Positions 8,735-18,762 of a stretch of 64,000 nt of DNA are shown here, piece by piece (the first letter of the stretch is position 1; every line of letters starts with the position of its first letter). The notes beneath the pieces were generated by a model. It saw only the letters and a program-made list of their open reading frames with translations, was not told the origin of the DNA and searched no databases. The stretch is from Aequorivita sinensis (GTDB lineage Bacteria; Bacteroidota; Bacteroidia; Flavobacteriales; Flavobacteriaceae): assembly GCF_006346335.1 (NCBI RefSeq), contig NZ_VDMC01000004.1, positions 62,001 to 126,000 of the forward strand, in the 5' to 3' direction. The position numbers and the translations under genes are program-made.

Positions 8735-9649
8735 TTAATCTCGAATTAAAGGCAATGTAGAGCAACGTAGCAAACCCTCTTGCTTTGCAATCTCAGCATA
8801 AGGCACTTCTTCCACAGTAAAACCTTGCTCACGCAGCCAAGTGTTTAATCTTGTAAAATTCTTTTCTGAAATAACCACATCTGGAGAAATAGAAAAAATA
8901 TTGCTATTCATGTCGTACATTTCTCTCTTGCTAATATGGAAACAATTTTCTTTACCGAAGAAATTAACGAGCCACTCGTACTCTTCGTCAACTAAAAATC
9001 CTTCTTTATGGATAATTGCTTTCCCTCTACCCAATGGCTGGAAGCAGCAATCTAAATGAAGTGCATTATCTTCAGCCACAGTGTTGCTTTTTCTTAGGCT
9101 AAAAGATTTAACTGTTTTATGCGGAAACAATTTTCGAAGGTGTTCTACCCCCTTCATGTTTGTTCTAGCAGTGATATAGTCTGAATAATCATCACCGTAA
9201 TATGTTCCAACAAAGATATAATCTCCCCAAGGCATTACATCACCACCTTCTATATGTGCAGCTTCTGGGAATTCAATTATTTTTGAAGGGTCTATTTCAT
9301 CAATTACCGAATGAATAGCATCTATTTCTTTACTTCTATCCTCAAGAATATTTGCTTTAAAGAACTTATCTTCAATTACGAAAGCAATATCTCTAGTAAA
9401 GATTTGATTGTAGTCTTCTATCGAATCTGGGCGGTAAACTTTTACGTTGTATTTTTCAAATACCGCAGCCACTGCTTCCATTTCCTTAACCATATCTTCA
9501 TCTTTAGGATAAGTACCTGCTTTTATATGTTCTGCAGATTTTGGATCGTATGCGTCTTCTAATTTAGGAACAGGACCATTACTATCTGCGCGCCCGAGTA
9601 CTACGGCACGTAGTTGTGAAATTTCGTCGTTTATATTCAACTTTATCAT
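8735..9649 (-). CDS. Dimethylarginine dimethylaminohydrolase / arginine deiminase family protein
   Basis: The protein has 304 residues with the guanidino-group-modifying enzyme (pentein) fold. Visible active-site pieces are IEGGDVMPWG in the middle, the catalytic His in ALHLDCC, and the nucleophilic Cys C296 in LLRCSTLPL near the C-terminus. The family hydrolyses the guanidinium of arginine or methylated arginine through a Cys thiouronium intermediate, giving citrulline or ornithine-type products. The exact substrate cannot be read here, and arginine deiminase-like or amidinotransferase activity is possible. There is no signal peptide, so it is cytosolic. A consensus -7 box ends 5 nt before the ATG, so its mRNA may be nearly leaderless. 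Confidence 0.8.
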   Translation of the reverse strand: MIKLNINDEISQLRAVVLGRADSNGPVPKLEDAYDPKSAEHIKAGTYPKDEDMVKEMEAVAAVFEKYNVKVYRPDSIEDYNQIFTRDIAFVIEDKFFKANILEDRSKEIDAIHSVIDEIDPSKIIEFPEAAHIEGGDVMPWGDYIFVGTYYGDDYSDYITARTNMKGVEHLRKLFPHKTVKSFSLRKSNTVAEDNALHLDCCFQPLGRGKAIIHKEGFLVDEEYEWLVNFFGKENCFHISKREMYDMNSNIFSISPDVVISEKNFTRLNTWLREQGFTVEEVPYAEIAKQEGLLRCSTLPLIRD

Positions 9650-9654
9650 AATAG

Positions 9655-9662
9655 CAAATATA
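9655..9662 (-). promoter_or_regulatory. -7 box TATATTTG for the amidinohydrolase gene
   Basis: This is an exact TAnnTTTG match on the minus strand, 5 nt upstream of the ATG at 9649. No clear TTG -33 box exists about 20 nt upstream; the nearest is TTC. If it is used, transcription starts at or next to the start codon. Confidence 0.4.
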
Positions 9663-9664
9663 GA

Positions 9665-9692
9665 AAAAGCACCTCTATACCGAAGTGCTTTT
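9665..9692 (-). terminator. gltA: Terminator of gltA
   Basis: An 8-bp stem (9665-9672 with 9685-9692) is extended by an A-T pair. On the minus strand it is followed by TTTTT. It lies 20-48 nt downstream of the gltA stop codon. Confidence 0.7.
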
Positions 9693-9712
9693 AAATTTAT
9701 TAGAAATAATAA

Positions 9713-10999
9713 TTATCTTTTTTCAACTGTTTTAAATTCACGCAATTTTTCGCCGATATAAATTTGACGTGGACGTCCTATTGGCTCCTTGTTTAAACGC
9801 ATCTCTCTCCATTGAGCAATCCATCCTGGCAAACGACCTAATGCAAACATTGGCGTAAACATTTCTACTGGAATTCCTAAGGCACGGTAAATAATACCTG
9901 AGTAAAAGTCAACGTTAGGATATAGTTTTCTCTCTACGAAATACGGGTCTTCTAAAGCTTCTTTTTCTAATGCTTTCGCGATATCTAAAATATCATCTTG
10001 GATTCCAAGATTTTCTAAAACATCATCCGCAGCTTTCTTTATGATTTTAGCACGTGGGTCGAAATTTTTGTAAACTCTATGACCAAAGCCCATCAATCTA
10101 AACGGATCGTTTTTATCTTTTGCTTTTGCCATGAATTTTTTAGTATCTCCACCATCGGCTTTTATTTCTTCAAGCATTTCAATAACAGCTTGATTAGCAC
10201 CACCGTGAAGTGGCCCCCATAAAGCTGCAATTCCAGCAGAAATAGAAACAAATAATCCAGCGTGTGAAGAACCAACAATTCTCACTGTAGATGTAGAGCA
10301 GTTTTGCTCGTGGTCTGCGTGTAGAATCAACAATTTATCTAGCGCCTCTAAAACAATTTCGTTAGTAGTGTAGTCACCACTTGGCTTTTTGAACATCATC
10401 TTCAAAAAGTTGTCTACATAACCAAGTGTATCCCCACCATAGTCCAATGGAAGCCCCATACGTTTTCTGTATGTCCAAGCCGTTAAAACAGGGAATTTAC
10501 CAAGAATCTTAACTATAGCCTTATACATATCCTCCTCACTATCAACATTGACAGACGATGGATTAAAAGCTACTAAAGCTGAAGTTAAAGAAGACAACAC
10601 GCCCATTGGGTGTGCAGCTTTTGGAAATCCATCCAAGATTCTTTTTACATCTTCGTCAACGTGTGACTGCGCTTTAATATCTTCGTGGAATTTATTAAGC
10701 TGAACTTCAGTTGGCAATTCACCAAAAATTAGCAAATAGCATACCTCTAAAAAATGTGCTTTTTCAGCAAGTTCTTCAATGGCATAACCTCGGTAACGTA
10801 ACACTCCTTTTTCACCATCTAAAAATGTAATAGCACTTTCGCAAGCACCCGTATTTTTATATCCTGGATCTAAAGTTACAACACCACCGGTACTGCTCCT
10901 TAGAGTTTTTACATCTATACCAATTTCATTTTCAGTTCCTTCCACTACCGGGAATTCATATTTTTTACCTTCTATTTCGAGGGTCGCCATCTTTGCCAT
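9713..10999 (-). CDS. gltA: Citrate synthase
   Basis: The protein has 428 residues, the usual length of the hexameric type II bacterial enzyme. It condenses acetyl-CoA and oxaloacetate to citrate at the entry of the TCA cycle. Catalytic motifs are the His in GPLHGGANQAVIEML, the His in MGFGHRVYKNFDPR, and the Asp in NVDFYSGI near the C-terminus. An N-terminal beta-rich domain (about 1-60) is typical of type II enzymes. It lies downstream of eno in the same orientation but behind a terminator, so it is probably transcribed separately. The upstream gap holds a near-consensus -7 sequence TAATTTAG. Confidence 0.97.
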   Translation of the reverse strand: MAKMATLEIEGKKYEFPVVEGTENEIGIDVKTLRSSTGGVVTLDPGYKNTGACESAITFLDGEKGVLRYRGYAIEELAEKAHFLEVCYLLIFGELPTEVQLNKFHEDIKAQSHVDEDVKRILDGFPKAAHPMGVLSSLTSALVAFNPSSVNVDSEEDMYKAIVKILGKFPVLTAWTYRKRMGLPLDYGGDTLGYVDNFLKMMFKKPSGDYTTNEIVLEALDKLLILHADHEQNCSTSTVRIVGSSHAGLFVSISAGIAALWGPLHGGANQAVIEMLEEIKADGGDTKKFMAKAKDKNDPFRLMGFGHRVYKNFDPRAKIIKKAADDVLENLGIQDDILDIAKALEKEALEDPYFVERKLYPNVDFYSGIIYRALGIPVEMFTPMFALGRLPGWIAQWREMRLNKEPIGRPRQIYIGEKLREFKTVEKR

Positions 11000-11137
11000 A
11001 AAGTATCGTGTATATTTAATTTTTTCAGAAATGCTAAATTACAAAATTTCAAGCAATTTTTTTAAGTTTTGCCTATTAAGTTAGGTTAAAAAAACCTTAA
11101 TACGCAGGGCATAGACATCATTTTTATAGACATAAAA

Positions 11138-11160
11138 AAACCTCGTCTAAAACGAGGTTT
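11138..11160. terminator. eno: Terminator of eno
   Basis: A 9-bp stem (11138-11146 with 11152-11160) has a 5-nt loop. Seven A precede it on the plus strand (a T-run for the minus-strand eno transcript) and TTTT follows it, so it could work both ways. Confidence 0.85.
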
Positions 11161-11179
11161 TAATTTACTTTATAAATGC

Positions 11180-12490
<1,311 letters not shown>

Positions 12491-12509
12491 TTATTTGTTA
12501 AGTAAAATA

Positions 12510-13619
12510 TTACTTGTGTTTTTCTATTATATCAATAAATTGATCAAAAAGGTATGACGCATCGTGTGGTCCAGGACTTGCTTCTGGATGATATTGTACA
12601 GAAAAAGCAGGCTTGTTTTTCAGACGAATCCCAGCTGCGGTATGATCGTTTAAGTGTTCGTGTGTTATTTCTATATTCGGATTAGCCTCAGCTTCTTCCC
12701 TATTGATTGCGAAACCATGGTTTTGAGAAGTAATTTCACCTTTACCTGTAATAAGATTCATTACTGGGTGGTTAATACCACGATGACCGTTGTGCATTTT
12801 ATAAGTAGAAACTCCATTTGCTAGGGCCAACATTTGATGTCCTAAACAAATTCCAAACATTGGAAGCTCCTTATCTAGGATAGTTTTTACAACTTCAATT
12901 GCACTTTTTAACGGCTCTGGATCACCAGGACCATTTGAAATAAAGTATCCATCTGGATTAAAAGCTTCTAAATCTTCAAAACTTGAATTGTATGGGAATA
13001 CTTTTATATAGCAATCACGCTCGGCAAGCATTCGTAAAATATTCTTTTTAATACCAAGATCCAAAGCTGAAACTTTATACTTAGCATTCTCATCTCCGAA
13101 GAAATATGGTTCTTTAGTTGAAACTTTTGAAGCTAACTCTAAGCCATCCATATTGGGAACATCGGCTAATTGCTTTTTTAGGCCTTCAATATTATCTACT
13201 TCCGTAGAAATTACGGCATTCATCGCTCCGTTATCTCGTATGTAATTTACTAACGCTCGTGTATCTACATCACTAATAGCAAGTAAATTATTTCTATTTA
13301 AAAATTCTTCTAGTGAGTCGTCAGCTGCCGGACGTGAATAGTGGTAGCTAAAATTACGCACCACCAAGCCTGCAATTTTAACACCTTCCGATTCTACTTC
13401 TTCTTTATTAGTACCATAATTCCCAATGTGAGCATTGGTGGCTACCATAATTTGACCAAAGTAAGAGGGGTCTGTAAAAATCTCTTGATACCCCGTCATT
13501 CCAGTATTAAAACAAACTTCACCAAAGGCCGAGCCTTCTTTGTTACCTACCGCTTTACCGTAGAACACAGTTCCATCTGCTAATAAAATAAGTGCTTTTT
13601 TTCGTGTTTGATATTTCAT
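12510..13619 (-). CDS. carA: Carbamoyl-phosphate synthase small (glutaminase) subunit
   Basis: The product has 369 residues from the ATG at 13619. The frame extends 14 codons upstream to an ATG at 13661, but the family normally begins near KYQTRKKALILLADGT, so the inner start is preferred. The N-terminal CPSase small-chain domain is followed by a class I glutamine amidotransferase domain. Its nucleophile Cys is in FGICLGHQ, and its His and Glu are in YHPEASPGP. It supplies ammonia from glutamine to CarB for carbamoyl phosphate used in arginine and pyrimidine synthesis. carB is not in the window. A terminator and a -7 box separate it from rplQ upstream. Confidence 0.95.
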   Translation of the reverse strand: MKYQTRKKALILLADGTVFYGKAVGNKEGSAFGEVCFNTGMTGYQEIFTDPSYFGQIMVATNAHIGNYGTNKEEVESEGVKIAGLVVRNFSYHYSRPAADDSLEEFLNRNNLLAISDVDTRALVNYIRDNGAMNAVISTEVDNIEGLKKQLADVPNMDGLELASKVSTKEPYFFGDENAKYKVSALDLGIKKNILRMLAERDCYIKVFPYNSSFEDLEAFNPDGYFISNGPGDPEPLKSAIEVVKTILDKELPMFGICLGHQMLALANGVSTYKMHNGHRGINHPVMNLITGKGEITSQNHGFAINREEAEANPNIEITHEHLNDHTAAGIRLKNKPAFSVQYHPEASPGPHDASYLFDQFIDIIEKHK

Positions 13620-13686
13620 CTTTTGAAGGCTTTCAACCCATCGATAATCTTTGGGTGACAATTATTAGGTTTCTCAAAAATCTTTG

Positions 13687-13694
13687 CAAAAATA
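13687..13694 (-). promoter_or_regulatory. carA: -7 box TATTTTTG upstream of carA
   Basis: This is an exact TAnnTTTG match on the minus strand, about 67 nt before the carA ATG and just after the rplQ terminator. About 20 nt upstream lies TTTTCG, a weak -33 match. It supports a separate carA transcript. Confidence 0.4.
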
Positions 13695-13703
13695 GTATAA
13701 AAA

Positions 13704-13733
13704 AAAGGGATAAACGAAAACGCTTATCCCTTT
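13704..13733 (-). terminator. Terminator at the end of the ribosomal superoperon
   Basis: A 10-bp stem (13704-13713 with 13724-13733) has a 10-nt loop. A run of A on the plus strand at its left edge gives a T-run for the minus-strand transcript. It lies 24 nt after the rplQ stop codon. Confidence 0.85.
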
Positions 13734-13757
13734 GTTATTTTATGAATAAAAAATCAT

Positions 13758-14234
13758 TTATTCTTCTTCTTTTTTAGCTTGTGTAGCTTTTGCTGGAGCA
13801 GCTTTTGCAGCACCGCTTCCACGACGACTTCTACGAGTAGATTTCTTCTTGGTTGCTTTACCAACATTGTAGATTTCGTTGAAATCAACTAGCTCTATCA
13901 TTGCCATATCAGCGTTATCACCTAGACGATTACCCAATTTAATAATACGAGTGTAACCTCCTGGACGATCACCTACTTTTGGCGCAACAGTTCTAAAAAG
14001 CTCTACAACTGCATCTTTTTGACGCAATTTAGCCATAACCAAACGACGGTTATGAGTAGTGTCTTCTTTAGACTTAGTTACTAATGGCTCAACAAATTGC
14101 TTAAGCGCTTTTGCTTTAGCAACCGTAGTGTTAATTCTCTTGTGCTCGATAAGAGAACTTGCCATGTTAGCCAACATTGAGTGTCTGTGGGCAGTTTTTC
14201 TTCCTAAGTGATTGTGTTTTTTTCCGTGTCTCAT
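13758..14234 (-). CDS. rplQ: 50S ribosomal protein L17
   Basis: The protein has 158 residues. The core (about 1-117) starts [17 protein letters not shown] and matches L17, which binds 23S rRNA near the exit tunnel region of the large subunit. A C-terminal tail of about 40 residues rich in Lys, Arg and Ala, ending KKEEE, is longer than in E. coli L17 and is seen in Bacteroidota. It is the last gene of the superoperon, 143 nt after rpoA with a long hairpin in the gap. Confidence 0.95.
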   Translation of the reverse strand: MRHGKKHNHLGRKTAHRHSMLANMASSLIEHKRINTTVAKAKALKQFVEPLVTKSKEDTTHNRRLVMAKLRQKDAVVELFRTVAPKVGDRPGGYTRIIKLGNRLGDNADMAMIELVDFNEIYNVGKATKKKSTRRSRRGSGAAKAAPAKATQAKKEEE

Positions 14235-14306
14235 GACATTTTAGTTTTCATCATCTTGCTACAAAATCCGTTCATCGGAGAGCAAACTATGATGGGTTAA
14301 TTTTAA

Positions 14307-14374
14307 AGATTTGAGATAATAGACGTGAGATATGAGACTAAAATCTAACATCTCACGTCTAAGGTCTCAAGTCT
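14307..14374 (-). repeat. Long inverted repeat between rpoA and rplQ
   Basis: The outer arms 14307-14316 and 14365-14374 pair at 9 of 10 positions. After a 4-nt internal loop on each side, the inner arms 14321-14331 and 14350-14360 pair perfectly (11 bp) around an 18-nt loop. It starts 3 nt after the rpoA stop codon. There is no T-run after it, so it is not an ordinary terminator. The arms are built from TCTCA/TGAGA and AGAC/GTCT words, suggesting a dispersed repeat or an RNA processing or stability element. Confidence 0.7.
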
Positions 14375-14377
14375 GTT

Positions 14378-15370
14378 CTAGTCTTTATCTAATTTATATT
14401 TTGCAAGGTCCATCCCGAAGTTTAGGCCTTTAACACTTACTAACTCTTCAAGCTCTGTAAGTGATTTTTTACCGAAGTTACGGAACTTCATCAAGTCATT
14501 TTTGTTGTAAGATACAAGGTCTCCCAAGGTATCAACTTCAGCAGCCTTTAAACAGTTTAGCGCACGAACCGAAAGATCCATATCTACTAATTTAGTTTTA
14601 AGCAACTGACGCATATGAAGAGATTCCTCATCATAAGTTTCAGTTTGTGCAATCTCATCAGCCTCTAAAGTTATGCGCTCATCGCTGAACAACATAAAGT
14701 GGTGGATTAATGTTTTTGCAGCTTCAGTCAATGCATCTTTTGGGTGAATTGATCCGTCTGTTTGGATTTCGAAAACCAATTTTTCGTAATCTGTTTTCTG
14801 CTCTACACGGAAGTTTTCAATACTGTACTTCACATTTTTAATTGGAGTGTAGATAGAATCTGTAAAGATAGTTCCTAAAGGAGCATTGGCTTTTTTGTTC
14901 TCTTCTGCAGGAACATAACCGCGGCCTTTTTCGATAGTAATTTCGAAATTAAGGTTTACCTTCTTATCCATATTGCAAAGAACCATATCTGGGTTCAATA
15001 CTTGGAAACCTGAAATAAATTTTTGGAAATCGCCAGCTTTTAACTGATCTTTTCCAGAAACTGAAATAGTAACTGTTTCGTTATCTATTTCTTCAATTTG
15101 TCTTTTGAAACGAACTTGTTTCAGGTTCAAAATAATTTCGGTAACATCTTCCACTACTCCGGCAATGGTAGAAAATTCGTGATCCACGCCTTCGATACGT
15201 ACCGAAGTAATGGCGAATCCTTCCAAAGAGGATAGTAATACGCGTCTTAATGCGTTACCAATGGTAAGACCGTAACCTGGTTCCAAAGGACGAAATTCAA
15301 ATTTCCCTTCGAAATCGGTAGAGTTTACCATTATAACTTTATCAGGCTTCTGAAAACTAAATACTGCCAT
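14378..15370 (-). CDS. rpoA: DNA-directed RNA polymerase alpha subunit
   Basis: The protein has 330 residues. The N-terminal domain (about 1-235) drives dimer formation and beta/beta' assembly and contains [21 protein letters not shown] linker leads to the C-terminal domain (about 255-330), which binds promoter DNA and activators and contains [15 protein letters not shown] and KSLTELEE. It lies between rpsD and rplQ as in most bacteria, 22 nt after rpsD. Confidence 0.97.
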   Translation of the reverse strand: MAVFSFQKPDKVIMVNSTDFEGKFEFRPLEPGYGLTIGNALRRVLLSSLEGFAITSVRIEGVDHEFSTIAGVVEDVTEIILNLKQVRFKRQIEEIDNETVTISVSGKDQLKAGDFQKFISGFQVLNPDMVLCNMDKKVNLNFEITIEKGRGYVPAEENKKANAPLGTIFTDSIYTPIKNVKYSIENFRVEQKTDYEKLVFEIQTDGSIHPKDALTEAAKTLIHHFMLFSDERITLEADEIAQTETYDEESLHMRQLLKTKLVDMDLSVRALNCLKAAEVDTLGDLVSYNKNDLMKFRNFGKKSLTELEELVSVKGLNFGMDLAKYKLDKD

Positions 15371-15392
15371 AATTGACTTTCTGTGTTTTTTA

Positions 15393-15998
15393 TTATTTAG
15401 AATATAATTCTACAATCAACTGTTCGTTGATGTTTTCTGGAATTTGGATACGCTCAGGAATAGAAACGAAAGTTCCTTCCTTTTTCTCTCCGTTCCAAGT
15501 GATCCACTCATAAACGTGACTTGCGTTAGCCAATGAATCGTTGATTGCTGTAAGAGATTTTGATTTCTCTCTAACTGCCACTACATCTCCAGGCTTAAGT
15601 TGGTATGATGGAATGTTTACTTTTTCACCATTTACAGTGATGTGTCTGTGAGAAACAAGTTGTCTAGCACCTGAACGTGTAGGAGAAATTCCCATTCTGT
15701 ACACTACGTTGTCTAAACGAGACTCACACATTTGAAGCAATACTTGACCTGTAATTCCAGGAGCAGCGTTTGCTTTCTTAAACATATTTCTGAACTGACG
15801 CTCTAAAATACCGTAAGTGTATTTTGTTTTTTGCTTTTCAGCAAGTTGAATTGCGTATTCAGATTTTTTTCCACGACGACGTGTGTTACCATGTTGTCCT
15901 GGAGGGTAATTTCTTTTTTCGAAAGATTTGTCGTCTCCGAAGATTGCTTCCCCGAATTTACGGGCGATTTTAGTTTTTGGACCAGTATATCTTGCCAT
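15393..15998 (-). CDS. rpsD: 30S ribosomal protein S4
   Basis: The protein has 201 residues. It starts [17 protein letters not shown] and carries an S4 RNA-binding domain (about 92-155, [11 protein letters not shown]). S4 nucleates 16S rRNA 5' domain assembly. The N-terminus lacks the zinc-binding Cys cluster found in some S4 proteins, so it is the zinc-free form. The 132-nt gap before it holds a hairpin at 16053-16082. Confidence 0.97.
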   Translation of the reverse strand: MARYTGPKTKIARKFGEAIFGDDKSFEKRNYPPGQHGNTRRRGKKSEYAIQLAEKQKTKYTYGILERQFRNMFKKANAAPGITGQVLLQMCESRLDNVVYRMGISPTRSGARQLVSHRHITVNGEKVNIPSYQLKPGDVVAVREKSKSLTAINDSLANASHVYEWITWNGEKKEGTFVSIPERIQIPENINEQLIVELYSK

Positions 15999-16052
15999 TT
16001 CTAATTTAAGGTTTTGAAGAAAAACTAAATTAAGGTCGTTTTATAGAGAACA

Positions 16053-16082
16053 CTTGGAGGCGCAATAAATTGCACCTCAAGC
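16053..16082 (-). promoter_or_regulatory. rpsD: Hairpin in the leader ahead of rpsD
   Basis: The two halves of this interval pair as four, three and four base pairs broken by single unpaired bases, around a 5-nt loop. It lies about 55 nt upstream of the rpsD start. No T-run follows. S4 is the known autoregulator of the alpha operon in other bacteria, so an S4-binding site is possible but is inference. Confidence 0.35.
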
Positions 16083-16130
16083 TCTCGATCCTTTAGTCTT
16101 TGATTCCTTCAGATTGATATTTACTATTTA

Positions 16131-16532
16131 TTAAACTCTTCTTCTCTTTGGAGGACGGCATCCGTTGTGCGGCATTGGAGTAACATCGATAATTTCAGTT
16201 ACTTCAATTCCTGCATTGTGGATAGATCTTATTGCAGATTCTCTTCCGTTTCCTGGACCTTTTACGTAAACTTTTACTTTACGTAAACCAGCGTCATGAG
16301 CAACTTTTGCACAATCTTCTGATGCCAACTGAGCAGCGTAAGGAGTATTTTTCTTAGATCCACGGAAGCCCATTTTACCGGCTGAGGACCATGAGATAAC
16401 ATCTCCATTCTTATTTGTTAACGAAACAATAATGTTGTTGAAGGAAGCAGTAATATGTGCCTCACCAACAGATTCAACATTAACTTTACGTTTTTTAACT
16501 TGTTTTGTAGTCTTAGACGTTGTCTTTGCCAT
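16131..16532 (-). CDS. rpsK: 30S ribosomal protein S11
   Basis: The protein has 133 residues. The core [15 protein letters not shown] and the C-terminal [13 protein letters not shown] identify S11, which lies on the 30S platform near the mRNA exit. The N-terminal Lys and Thr-rich extension (about 1-18) is usual for the phylum. It is 11 nt downstream of rpsM. Confidence 0.97.
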   Translation of the reverse strand: MAKTTSKTTKQVKKRKVNVESVGEAHITASFNNIIVSLTNKNGDVISWSSAGKMGFRGSKKNTPYAAQLASEDCAKVAHDAGLRKVKVYVKGPGNGRESAIRSIHNAGIEVTEIIDVTPMPHNGCRPPKRRRV

Positions 16533-16543
16533 AACTCTAGGTT

Positions 16544-16918
16544 TTATTTAGTTGCTTTTTTCTTGTTAGCAACAGTTTTACGTTTTCCTTTTCTAGTACG
16601 AGAGTTATTCTTAGTACGTTGTCCTCTTAATGGAAGACCTGTTCTGTGACGAATACCTCTGTAACAACCAATATCCATTAAGCGCTTAATGCTTAATTGA
16701 ACTTCACTACGTAATTCACCTTCGATTTTGAACGATCCAACAGCGTCACGAATAGCACCGATTTCATCATCGTTCCATTCACTTACTTTTTTATCTTCGT
16801 CAACTCCGGCTTTGTTCAGAATATCTTGGGCACGGCTTCTACCGATTCCAAAGATATACGTTAACGCGATTACACCCCTTTTGTGCTTCGGGATATCTAC
16901 ACCTGCGATTCTTGCCAT
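16544..16918 (-). CDS. rpsM: 30S ribosomal protein S13
   Basis: The protein has 124 residues. [19 protein letters not shown] and the C-terminal [16 protein letters not shown] are typical S13 sequence. S13 sits in the 30S head and contacts the P-site tRNA and 50S bridges. It starts 3 nt after the rpmJ stop codon. Confidence 0.97.
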   Translation of the reverse strand: MARIAGVDIPKHKRGVIALTYIFGIGRSRAQDILNKAGVDEDKKVSEWNDDEIGAIRDAVGSFKIEGELRSEVQLSIKRLMDIGCYRGIRHRTGLPLRGQRTKNNSRTRKGKRKTVANKKKATK

Positions 16919-16921
16919 AAC

Positions 16922-17038
16922 TTATCCTTGTCTTTGTTTGAACTTTGGGTTCTTTTTGTTAATTACATATAATCTACCTTTTCTGCGTACAATTTTGCAG
17001 TCGGCACTTCTCTTTTTTACGGATGCTCTTACTTTCAT
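16922..17038 (-). CDS. rpmJ: 50S ribosomal protein L36 (zinc-free form)
   Basis: This 38-codon gene reads [15 protein letters not shown] at its start and ends NPKFKQRQG, the L36 pattern. Of the usual three Cys and one His zinc ligands only Cys14 remains (Ser11, Asn27 and Phe32 replace the others), so this is the C-minus form. It lies between infA and rpsM, its standard place. Confidence 0.93.
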   Translation of the reverse strand: MKVRASVKKRSADCKIVRRKGRLYVINKKNPKFKQRQG

Positions 17039-17086
17039 CTCTCTTTGATTTAATTTATTGTTCAATGAACCTGTGAGGTCCGTTGT

Positions 17087-17302
17087 TTAGTATCTGTATG
17101 TTATTCTCGCCTTAGTTAAATCGTAAGGGCTCATTTCAAGCTTTACTTTATCACCAGGCAACAATTTAATATAATGCATACGCATTTTTCCAGAAATGTG
17201 AGCGGTTACAATATGACCATTTTCCAATTCAACACGAAACATAGCATTTGAAAGCGCTTCAACTATACTCCCATCTTGCTCAATTGCGTTTTGTTTTGCC
17301 AT
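17087..17302 (-). CDS. infA: Translation initiation factor IF-1
   Basis: The protein has 71 residues with a single S1/OB fold: [17 protein letters not shown], then [18 protein letters not shown] and [13 protein letters not shown] at the end. IF-1 binds the 30S A site during initiation. It follows secY after a 104-nt gap that holds a consensus -7 box, so it may begin a separate transcript for the alpha-operon part. Confidence 0.97.
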   Translation of the reverse strand: MAKQNAIEQDGSIVEALSNAMFRVELENGHIVTAHISGKMRMHYIKLLPGDKVKLEMSPYDLTKARITYRY

Positions 17303-17343
17303 TTTTTAATATAATTTAAATTAAAGGTGAATTTTAAAGAGTG

Positions 17344-17351
17344 CAAAAGTA
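17344..17351 (-). promoter_or_regulatory. infA: -7 box TACTTTTG upstream of infA
   Basis: This is an exact TAnnTTTG match on the minus strand, about 41 nt before the infA ATG, in the only sizeable gap between secY and rpsM. The sequence about 20 nt upstream (TATG) is a poor -33 match. It would drive infA-rpmJ-rpsM-rpsK-rpsD-rpoA-rplQ. Confidence 0.4.
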
Positions 17352-17406
17352 CGATAAACTTTTTAAAATCTCATACTTACACTTTAAATAGTTCACCCTA
17401 TTACAT

Positions 17407-18750
17407 TTAAGCTACCGCTTTTCTGTTTTTTCCTGTTTTCATTAAGCCATCGTAATGACGGTTTAATAAGTAGGAGTTTACTTGTTGCATGGTGTCGATA
17501 GCCACACCTACCATAATTAGTAGTGATGTACCACCATAGAATAATGCCCAACCTTGTTGGATCCCCATCAACTTAACTACGAATGCAGGGAAAATAGCAA
17601 TAAGCGCTAAGAAGATAGAACCTGGAAAGGTAATTTGAGACATAATTCGATCTAAATATTCTGCAGTTTGACTTCCTGGCTTAATACCTGGAATAAATCC
17701 ACCACTTCTTTTTAAGTCATCAGCCATTTTGTTCGTAGGAACAGTAATAGCAGTGTAGAAGTATGTGAAAATAATAATCAAGATTGCGAATACTACGTTA
17801 TACCAAAGGCCAAATATATCACTAAATGTAGCTTGAACACCTTGAGCGAACTCGCTATCAGATAAACTAGCAACTGCAGATGGCACAAACATAATTGCTT
17901 GCGCAAAGATGATTGGCATTACTCCAGATGCATTTAGCTTTAATGGAATAAACTGACGAGCACCAAAAATATTCTTTTCATATCCGCCACTCGCTGTTCT
18001 TCTTGCATATTGTACTGGTATTTTACGAACAGCCATTACCAACATAATTGATAATAGAATAATCACAAACCAAATAACCAATTCAATAAGAATCATAATC
18101 AAACCTCCGTTTGATTCCATTACTCTTGAAACAAATTCTTGAGCAAACGATTGCGGCATATTTGCGATGATACCCACCATAATAAGTATGGAAATACCAT
18201 TACCAACTCCTTTGTCGGTAATTTTCTCACCTAACCACATAGCGAATATTGTTCCTGTTACAAGTATAATTACAGATGAAACATAGAACATAAGGCTTTG
18301 CCCCATAACAAATGCTTCTGGTGGCACTCCCATTGCTGGAAGACCTGCAAGGTAACTCGGTGCCTGAACCAAACATATACCGATAGTTAACCATCTAGTA
18401 ATTTGATTGATTTTTTTACGGCCACTTTCTCCTTCTTTCTGTAATTTCTGTAGGTATGGAACAGCAATTTGCATTAACTGTACTACAATAGAAGCTGAAA
18501 TATAAGGCATAATACCTAAAGCAAAAACAGAAGCGTTGGCAAAAGCCCCTCCTGTAAATGCGTTTAGTAAACCACCAATACCGCCAGAGTCAAATTGACC
18601 TGCGAACTGTGCCAACATATCTGCATCTATCCCAGGTAATACTACTTGCGCACCAAAACGGTACACTAATAGCATTCCTAACGTAAGCAAGATGCGGTTA
18701 CGAAGCTCTTCTATTTTCCAAACATTTTTTAAGGTATCGATAAATTTCAT
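17407..18750 (-). CDS. secY: Preprotein translocase subunit SecY
   Basis: The protein has 447 residues with ten hydrophobic helices. It opens MKFIDTLKNVWKIEELRNRI and includes the plug-region sequence GIDADML and the cytosolic loop NEKFGVGN-type segment ITDKGVGNGISILIMVG. The conserved cytoplasmic Arg in VQYARRTASG is present. SecY is the protein-conducting channel of the inner membrane, acting with SecE, SecG and SecA. It is placed after rplO as usual. Confidence 0.97.
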   Translation of the reverse strand: MKFIDTLKNVWKIEELRNRILLTLGMLLVYRFGAQVVLPGIDADMLAQFAGQFDSGGIGGLLNAFTGGAFANASVFALGIMPYISASIVVQLMQIAVPYLQKLQKEGESGRKKINQITRWLTIGICLVQAPSYLAGLPAMGVPPEAFVMGQSLMFYVSSVIILVTGTIFAMWLGEKITDKGVGNGISILIMVGIIANMPQSFAQEFVSRVMESNGGLIMILIELVIWFVIILLSIMLVMAVRKIPVQYARRTASGGYEKNIFGARQFIPLKLNASGVMPIIFAQAIMFVPSAVASLSDSEFAQGVQATFSDIFGLWYNVVFAILIIIFTYFYTAITVPTNKMADDLKRSGGFIPGIKPGSQTAEYLDRIMSQITFPGSIFLALIAIFPAFVVKLMGIQQGWALFYGGTSLLIMVGVAIDTMQQVNSYLLNRHYDGLMKTGKNRKAVA

Positions 18751-18762
18751 CCCTATCTTTTG

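Noticed and set aside
13620-13661. A 14-codon N-terminal extension of CarA
   Set aside because: The family begins near the ATG at 13619 and the extra residues match nothing in the family.
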